The position numbers were made by a program, and so were the translations under genes. The notes under the pieces are model-generated. The model searched no databases, was not told where the DNA came from, and saw only the letters and a list, made by a program, of their open reading frames with translations. From the NCBI GenBank assembly GCA_038326995.1, contig JBBQKP010000019.1, positions 1-28,010 of the forward strand: a stretch of DNA of 28,010 nucleotides. The letters are read 5' to 3'. Shown here in pieces: positions 22,715-28,010 of this stretch (positions are counted from its first letter, which is position 1; each line of letters begins with the position of its first letter). Source of the DNA: JBBQKP01 sp038326995. Its GTDB lineage: Bacteria > Planctomycetota > Phycisphaerae > Tepidisphaerales > Tepidisphaeraceae.

Positions 22715-23998
22715 ATGACTCCAGTGACTCTCAAGCGTCGCCGTGTTCAATTCGTTGCTCCTCTCGTTTTACAGCTTCTCGCAATTTCGGTCGGCTGTGC
22801 CCCTCAAGGCCCAGCCACGCCCGGCAAGTTTTCGCCGAACTCCGGCTCAAATAGATCAGGCTCGTCACAGTCGGGTGTTCCTCAAAGTAGTATCAACGGG
22901 ACAACGCAACCCGCGATCTTCGACCCCATCATCGCGCGCATTGACGGCGTTCAAATTCGAAGATCACAGCTCATGGAACCGTTGGTCGAAAGCTATGGCC
23001 TTACTGTTCTTCTGCAGATCACGCAGTTGCAGATGGCTCGCGACGAAGCAAGCCGCATCGGCATCGTACTGACCTCGGCGGACGTGCAGGCGGAGCGCGA
23101 CCGGACCTTTAGTCAGATCTTTCCCGATGTCGATCCAACACAATACGACGGCCTTGTCGATCAATTGTTGTCGCAGCAAAGACTCACTCGTACGGAGTTC
23201 GCCATCGTGATCGAGACGAACGCGTATCTGCGAGCGCTCGGCAGGCCGATGATTGCCAATCGAATCTCCGACACCAATCTTGAAGAGACGTTCAATACGA
23301 TGTACGGACAGCGTGTTCGCGTGAGGCACATCGCCGTCTCGAACATGCAGGAGATCGGCGAGGCGCAACGACGCCTTGCGACGGGCGAGAGCTTTGCGGC
23401 GGTCGCGCGGTCGATGAGTCGATCGCCACTCACGCAGAACCTGGGCGGTGAGATGCCGCCTTTCGCCCGAACCACCGCCGGCATTAACGCCGCGTTCGCC
23501 GAGACCGCGTTTTCACTTCAAACCGGCGAGATCAGTAATCCTGTCCTGACCGAAGGTCTCTATCACCTGATTAAACTCGAAGAAAAACTCGCCCCCAGAA
23601 CACAGAAATTTGAGGACGTGAAGGACAGCATTCGCGCCGAGCTCGAAGACCGAGGCTTACAAGAAGCCGTTAAGTTGCAGAGGCAACAACTCGCGCAGCG
23701 CGCCTTGCGAAATCTACGGATCGAAGATCCGGTGATCGCGCGTCAATTTGACGGGAAACTCGCTGCGGCGAATCAGCAGGGCGTGGACCGTCAGACCGTC
23801 CTTCGCGACCTCGAACGTAAGCGTCAAGATGAGGCCGCGACGTCTAAACCCGCCCCGGAACCCGTTTTGCCACCGATACCAACGCCAAATCCAATCGCTG
23901 CACCTGAGGCGCAACCCGCTGTAATTCCAACAGCAACATCACCAACAACATCACCGGCAACATCACCGGCAACATCACCGGCAACACACCCCGGCTAA
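22715..23998 (+). CDS. PpiC/SurA-type peptidyl-prolyl isomerase lipoprotein
   Basis: A predicted periplasmic foldase of the parvulin class (427 aa). The ATG at 22715 places a basic head (KRRR), a hydrophobic core and a plausible lipobox ending in Cys (AISVGC), so it is probably a lipoprotein. TTG 22694 would merely add seven residues. A Ser/Gly-rich linker is followed by a SurA-like helical N-domain (about 70-190) and a PpiC domain (about 198-290) with RVRHIAVS, FAAVARSMSRS...LGGEMPPF and the closing NPVLTEGLYHLIKLEEK. After a coiled, basic region comes a Pro/Ala/Thr-rich tail containing a TSPA repeat. It likely helps fold outer-membrane or exported proteins. Confidence 0.85.
   Translation: MTPVTLKRRRVQFVAPLVLQLLAISVGCAPQGPATPGKFSPNSGSNRSGSSQSGVPQSSINGTTQPAIFDPIIARIDGVQIRRSQLMEPLVESYGLTVLLQITQLQMARDEASRIGIVLTSADVQAERDRTFSQIFPDVDPTQYDGLVDQLLSQQRLTRTEFAIVIETNAYLRALGRPMIANRISDTNLEETFNTMYGQRVRVRHIAVSNMQEIGEAQRRLATGESFAAVARSMSRSPLTQNLGGEMPPFARTTAGINAAFAETAFSLQTGEISNPVLTEGLYHLIKLEEKLAPRTQKFEDVKDSIRAELEDRGLQEAVKLQRQQLAQRALRNLRIEDPVIARQFDGKLAAANQQGVDRQTVLRDLERKRQDEAATSKPAPEPVLPPIPTPNPIAAPEAQPAVIPTATSPTTSPATSPATSPATHPG
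23933..23990 (+). repeat. 12-bp tandem repeat coding for a TSPA-type tail
   Basis: Four full units and one partial unit of the type GCAACATCACCG encode the repeating Ala-Thr-Ser-Pro tail of the PpiC lipoprotein. The period is a multiple of three, so slippage changes tail length without a frameshift. Confidence 0.8.
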
Positions 23999-24110
23999 CA
24001 GCGCGAATGAACGGACAACCCTTGATTTTTTGGAAGAAATATCTTTCCTGGCTCAGCCAATCGGATCGACGGTCTCGAACGATTCCAATATCGCTGGTAA
24101 ACTCCGCTCC

Positions 24111-25310
24111 ATGTGGCAAACAACCGCGCGGCGTCTTTCCGGGATGACTTTTGCAGCTTTGATGATCGTAGGTTGCGGTCGCGATGTGCGATTTGCGACA
24201 TTCAACGCCTCACTCACGCGCGACCAACCGGGCCGGATGCAGGCCGACTTGCAGCAGCCCGGAGATAAGCAGATCAGCGCCGTGGCCGAGATCGTTCAGC
24301 GTGTTAGACCCGACGTACTGTTACTCAATGAATTCGATTACGACCAGTCTGGAAAGTCACTCGCAGGTTTTGAAATAAATTACCTGGCCGTCTCGCACAA
24401 CGGTTCAAAGTCGATCAAATTTAAATACTCTTACATCGTCCCCGCCAACACAGGCGTCCCTACAGGGGTCGACATGAACGGCGACGGCAAGATCGTCGCG
24501 GCAATGGGTTCTGCAGATTACGCCGCCGACGCCCAAGGGTGGGGCGAGTTCCCTGGACGATACGCTTTCGTGATTCTCAGTAATTATCCGATCGACCATG
24601 CGAACATTCGCAGCAGCGGCGAGTTCCTGTGGAAGGAGTTGCCCAACAACCGGATGCCCACGACGTATTACTCGCAGGCCGCGCAGGATGTGATGCGGCT
24701 ATCCAGCAAGAATCACGTCGACGTGCCCATCCGCATCAACGGCCGCACCGTGCACGTCATCGCCGCTCATCCCACGCCGCCCGTTTTCGACGGCCCTGAA
24801 GATCGCAACGGCCTTCGCAATCACGACGAGATCAAGCTCGTTGCCAACATGATTGAAAACACAACATACGTCGATTCAGCAAGCGGGCCTGACTGGGCAC
24901 GCGGCAAACCAAAGCCGCTCGTTCGACAGGAACCGTTTGTCGTCATGGGCGATCTTAATGCCGATCCGAATGATGGCGACAGTGTCGATCATGCCATTCG
25001 ACAGCTTCTCAATCACCCGCTGATCAATTCGAGTTTTACGCCCACAAGTCTTGGCGCACAGGAAGCCGCGACTCAGCAGGGCGGTAAGAATAATTCCCAC
25101 GTCACGCCCGCCAACACCGACACCGCCGACTGGAACGACACGCGAGGCAGCGGCAACCTTCGCATTGATTACGTTCTTCCGAGTAAGACGCTGCGGGTAA
25201 ACGGCGGCGGGGTATTCTGGCCCGCATCGTCCGACCCGCTTCATTCGCTCATCAAAGACAATCTCAGCAGCGACCACCGACTCGTGTGGCTCGATGTTCG
25301 CGTTCGATAA
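24111..25310 (+). CDS. EEP-superfamily phosphatase/nuclease lipoprotein
   Basis: A secreted member of the endonuclease/exonuclease/phosphatase superfamily (399 aa). The ATG at 24111 gives a lipoprotein signal (WQTTARRLSGMTFAALMIVGC) with Cys21 as anchor; the TTG at 24030 gives a poorer, longer leader. FATFNASL opens the fold, NEFDYD (about 73-78) supplies the metal-binding Glu, AAHPTPP a catalytic His, GDLNADP (about 280-286) the Asp/Asn pair and SDHRLVW (about 386-392) the final catalytic Asp-His. The substrate (nucleic acid, phospholipid or phosphoester) is not visible. Its last 17 bases overlap the ribF start in another frame. Confidence 0.85.
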   Translation: MWQTTARRLSGMTFAALMIVGCGRDVRFATFNASLTRDQPGRMQADLQQPGDKQISAVAEIVQRVRPDVLLLNEFDYDQSGKSLAGFEINYLAVSHNGSKSIKFKYSYIVPANTGVPTGVDMNGDGKIVAAMGSADYAADAQGWGEFPGRYAFVILSNYPIDHANIRSSGEFLWKELPNNRMPTTYYSQAAQDVMRLSSKNHVDVPIRINGRTVHVIAAHPTPPVFDGPEDRNGLRNHDEIKLVANMIENTTYVDSASGPDWARGKPKPLVRQEPFVVMGDLNADPNDGDSVDHAIRQLLNHPLINSSFTPTSLGAQEAATQQGGKNNSHVTPANTDTADWNDTRGSGNLRIDYVLPSKTLRVNGGGVFWPASSDPLHSLIKDNLSSDHRLVWLDVRVR

Positions 25311-26250
25311 CTTTGCCGTGATCATCTCAGAGCACATCCATTCGCTCGTAGACGCTCCGCAGCACGCGGCGGTCTCGATCGGCAATTTCGACGGCCTTCA
25401 TCTGGGCCATCGTAAAATTATCCAGACACTTACCCAGAGCGGCCTGCCCGTTGTCGTGCTCACGTTCGAGCCGCACCCACTCACAGTCCTGCGTCCAGAT
25501 CACGCGCCGCCTCGCCTCACGCCCGAATCGCTCAAGCTCGAAATTCTTAAATCGCTCGGCGTGAATCACGTTGTTCTCCTGCGACCCGAACGCGACTTGC
25601 TCGACCTCTCCGCTCGCGCGTTTTACGAAGCAGTCCGCGACGGCCTGAAGCCGAAACTGATGGCAGAAGGTTCTGACTTTTACTTCGGCAACAAGCGATC
25701 CGGGACGATCTCGCTGCTCGAAGAGTGGTGTGCCATCGACTCGATCTCGCTATCGATCGTCGACGATTCGACCGCATTGCTCACAGGCACGCAGGAAGTT
25801 TCCGTCAGCAGTTCGCTTGTACGGTGGCTCTTGCTGCACGGACGAACACGCGATGCGTCCCAATGTCTGGGCAACAGTTTTTCTCTGCGCGGCAAAGTGG
25901 TTCACGGAAATGCACGCGGCCGAACCATCGGCTTTCCGACCGCCAACCTCGACTGCGACGATCAGCTCATCCCCGCCGACGCCGTGTATGCCGCAATGTG
26001 CACCATCGACGGTCGGCGTGTGGCCGTCGCGCTCTCCATCGGCTCTGCACCCACGTTCAAAGACGCCGCCCGACAAGTCGAAGCGCACCTCATCGATTTC
26101 CAAGGCGACCTCTACGGACGTACGCTCACCATCCACATCGGCGATTGGATTCGCGAGCAGCAAAAGTTCATTTCAAAGCAACAGCTCATCGAGCAACTTC
26201 AGCGCGACGTGCTTTTCGCGAGGCGATCGATCGGCGAATCGCAATTCTAA
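25294..26250 (+). CDS. ribF: Bifunctional riboflavin kinase / FAD synthetase
   Basis: Converts riboflavin to FMN and then to FAD. The N-terminal adenylyltransferase has SIGNFDGLHLGHRK (28-41, HxGH), TFEPHPL, GSDFYFGNKRSG and VSSSLVRWLLLHG. The C-terminal riboflavin kinase (about 195-318) has GKVVHGNARGRTIGFPTANL, where the PTAN motif binds metal and nucleotide, then SIGSAPTF and HLIDFQGDLYGR. Small departures from consensus are GSDFYFG for GxDFRFG and SIG for NIG before the PTF. The length of 318 is standard. The start lies inside the preceding gene (17-bp overlap), suggesting coupling. Confidence 0.93.
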   Translation: MFAFDNFAVIISEHIHSLVDAPQHAAVSIGNFDGLHLGHRKIIQTLTQSGLPVVVLTFEPHPLTVLRPDHAPPRLTPESLKLEILKSLGVNHVVLLRPERDLLDLSARAFYEAVRDGLKPKLMAEGSDFYFGNKRSGTISLLEEWCAIDSISLSIVDDSTALLTGTQEVSVSSSLVRWLLLHGRTRDASQCLGNSFSLRGKVVHGNARGRTIGFPTANLDCDDQLIPADAVYAAMCTIDGRRVAVALSIGSAPTFKDAARQVEAHLIDFQGDLYGRTLTIHIGDWIREQQKFISKQQLIEQLQRDVLFARRSIGESQF

Positions 26251-26281
26251 ATTCCTCACCTTTCTACTTTTCATATCACGC

Positions 26282-27823
26282 ATGACCTACCTCCTCGGCA
26301 TCGACATCGGCACCTCCGGAACCAAGGCCCTGATCTGCGACTCCAAAGGCAAGGTCCTCGCAACCGCCGACAGTCCGCACACGCTTCTCACGCCCAAGCC
26401 GGGCTGGACCGAGCAGAACCCCGACCAATGGTGGAAGGCGACGATCCTTGCCGTGCGCAAAGTCATCAAGGCTTCAAAAATTAAGGGCACGGCCATCACC
26501 GCCGTCGGGCTTTCGGGCCAGATGCACGGCAGCGTTTTCCTCGACTCGTCACACAAAGTGATCCGCCCGGCACTGCTTTGGAATGATCAGCGGACCGCGG
26601 CGCAGTCACAGGCTGTGCTCGATAAAGTCGGCGGCGCTAAGAAAATGCTCGCGCTCACCGGCAATCTCCCGCTGACTGGCTACACGTTGCCCAAGCTGCT
26701 CTGGCTTCGCGACATCGAACCCAAAAACTACGCACGCCTCAAGACACTTTTGCTGCCCAAGGACTATGTGCGACTCATCATGACCGGCGAGTCTGCGACG
26801 GACGTCGGCGACGGATCAGGCACGTGCATGCTCGATATCATCTCGCGCGACTGGTCGCACGATCTCCTTTCAACCCTTCAGATCGACAAGGCCATACTGC
26901 CGAAACTTTATGAATCGCCCGACGTCACCGGCACGCTCCTCGCCAGTGCGGCCAAGGCGCTGGGCTTGAAGACCGGCACTCCCGTCGTCGCGGGCGCGGG
27001 TGATGTCATGAGCGGCGCGATCGGCAATGGCGTCGTCGAGAAGGGCCTGCTCAACGCAAATCTCGGTACGGGCGGCGTGCTGTGTGCTCATTCCGATACG
27101 GCCGCGCTGGACGACAAAGACGCCGTCGTCGGCCGCGTCGCCACGATGTGCCACGCCGTGCCCGGAAAGTATGTCGTCTTCGGCTGCATGCTCTCCGCCG
27201 CCGGTTCCATGCAGTGGTTCGCCGACGAACTCGCTCAGGTCGAACATGAGCGAGCACGCAAGACCAGGGGCAACGTCTTCGATCAAATCGACACACTCGC
27301 CAATCAAGCCGAACCCGGGTGCGAAGGATTATTCTTCCTTCCGTATCTGACAGGCGAGCGCTGCCCGCATCCCGACCCGAAGGCACGCGGCGCATGGATC
27401 GGCCTGACCCGGCGAAGCAATCGCGCCATGATGATTCGCTCGCTCATCGAAGGCGTCACCTTCGGCATGTGCGACATGCTCGGAATCATGCGCGACCAGA
27501 TGAAAATTCCTGTGCGCGAAGTTCGCGGAACGGGCGGCGGGACCAAATCCGCACTCTGGCGCGCCATCCAGGCAGACATCTACAACGCTCCCCTCACCCT
27601 GACCAACAGCAAGGAGGGCGGGGCGTATGGCGTCGCGCTCCTGGCCGGTGCGGGAACTGGAGTTTGGAAAAGCATCACCGAAGCGTGTCGCGTTACGATC
27701 AAAGTCACCGACACAACGAAGCCGAGCAAAAAGGGCGTTCAGCTTTATGCGAAGCACCATGCCGCTTACGCCAAGCTGTATGGCGCGCTAAAGGAAAACT
27801 TTGCCGAGATCGATGCGCTATAA
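26282..27823 (+). CDS. xylB: Xylulokinase-like FGGY carbohydrate kinase
   Basis: An FGGY-family sugar kinase (513 aa), most like D-xylulokinase, which makes D-xylulose 5-phosphate for the pentose phosphate pathway. Evidence: the phosphate-binding LGIDIGTSGTKALI (5-18), the xylulokinase hallmark GLSGQMHG (about 76-83), LLWNDQRT, the candidate catalytic Asp241 in GAGDVMSG, NLGTGGV, LTGERCPHPDPKARG and the adenosine-site GGGTKSALWRAIQAD. The ATG at 26282 is chosen because upstream codons in this frame are a shadow of ribF. It starts 31 bases after ribF. No xylose isomerase or transporter is next to it, so the substrate is inferred from family signatures. Confidence 0.9.
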   Translation: MTYLLGIDIGTSGTKALICDSKGKVLATADSPHTLLTPKPGWTEQNPDQWWKATILAVRKVIKASKIKGTAITAVGLSGQMHGSVFLDSSHKVIRPALLWNDQRTAAQSQAVLDKVGGAKKMLALTGNLPLTGYTLPKLLWLRDIEPKNYARLKTLLLPKDYVRLIMTGESATDVGDGSGTCMLDIISRDWSHDLLSTLQIDKAILPKLYESPDVTGTLLASAAKALGLKTGTPVVAGAGDVMSGAIGNGVVEKGLLNANLGTGGVLCAHSDTAALDDKDAVVGRVATMCHAVPGKYVVFGCMLSAAGSMQWFADELAQVEHERARKTRGNVFDQIDTLANQAEPGCEGLFFLPYLTGERCPHPDPKARGAWIGLTRRSNRAMMIRSLIEGVTFGMCDMLGIMRDQMKIPVREVRGTGGGTKSALWRAIQADIYNAPLTLTNSKEGGAYGVALLAGAGTGVWKSITEACRVTIKVTDTTKPSKKGVQLYAKHHAAYAKLYGALKENFAEIDAL

Positions 27824-27845
27824 GCACAGGCGGGCGATCTAAGTG

Positions 27846-27877
27846 CCGTGCCCGGGCGGGCGGAGCGAGTCTTTTTT
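27846..27877 (+). terminator. Likely Rho-independent terminator after xylB
   Basis: A GC-rich bulged hairpin (CCG-TG-CCC pairing with GGG-CGG around GGGC, 27846-27863) is followed after 8 bases by six T (27872-27877). It lies 22 bases after the xylB stop. Confidence 0.55.
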
Positions 27878-28010
27878 ACGAAATATTGAATCTTTTTCTC
27901 CGTCTGGCATTTGGATTTACACCCTCCATTAGCAACACCAATTCATCCCAGCGAAGGGGTATAAATTGCATATTTTCTTTGAATATGAGTTTTAATATCC
28001 GTCCCTGTTC
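27878..28010. other. AT-rich tail, no feature recognised
   Basis: This 133-base end is visibly more AT-rich than the rest of the window and contains a TATAAA-like stretch near 27960. It may hold a promoter for a gene beyond the window. No ORF or structured element could be supported. Confidence 0.3.

Noticed and set aside
25730..26281. 184-codon upstream extension of the xylulokinase frame
   Set aside because: It is a shadow of ribF in another frame; the family N-terminus starts at 26282.

Overview
This window reads as a chromosomal segment of a planctomycete, most likely of the Phycisphaerae side. The best pointer is the secreted polysaccharide-lyase-like protein at 8600-12052. It starts with a short non-hydrophobic leader carrying a VEGLEERRYM motif, the LExR-type N-terminal signature typical of large exported planctomycete proteins. 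An LPS-core gene cluster, lipoprotein signals and GTG/TTG alternatives point to a Gram-negative, moderately GC-rich genome. No rRNA, tRNA, CRISPR array or transposase gene was seen.

Layout. Bases 1-1196 hold no credible gene but are crowded with repeats: two unrelated REP-like hairpin families, long inverted repeats, a 17-bp direct repeat, four 20-bp tandem units beginning CTTTCC, a T-tract and a perfect DnaA-box-like 9-mer. A small secreted protein of unknown function follows (1197-1799). Bases 1948-8494 form a same-strand envelope-glycan cluster: ArnT-like GT-C transferase, GT9 heptosyltransferase, WaaP-like kinase, GT4 transferase and a second ArnT-like protein. It probably builds and decorates an LPS core. 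Next come the giant heparinase II/III protein with a C-terminal propeller and a PcrA/UvrD helicase.

On the minus strand, a 1462-residue multi-PAS protein and a small two-helix membrane protein overlap by 4 bp and run convergently into the helicase. The PAS protein ends in a degenerate kinase plus a receiver whose phospho-acceptor is Glu. Divergently from it runs an aldo/keto reductase. Housekeeping genes follow: an HNH nuclease (minus), RNase III (rnc), holo-ACP synthase (acpS, minus), a PpiC-type lipoprotein foldase, an EEP-superfamily lipoprotein, RibF and a xylulokinase-like FGGY kinase with a likely terminator.

The items most worth a second look are the pseudo-hybrid kinase, the lyase with a nested inserted domain and propeller, the RNase III lacking one catalytic aspartate, the divergent GT-C paralogue, and the repeat-dense DnaA-box region at the start. 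I saw no clear new multi-gene defence or mobile system.
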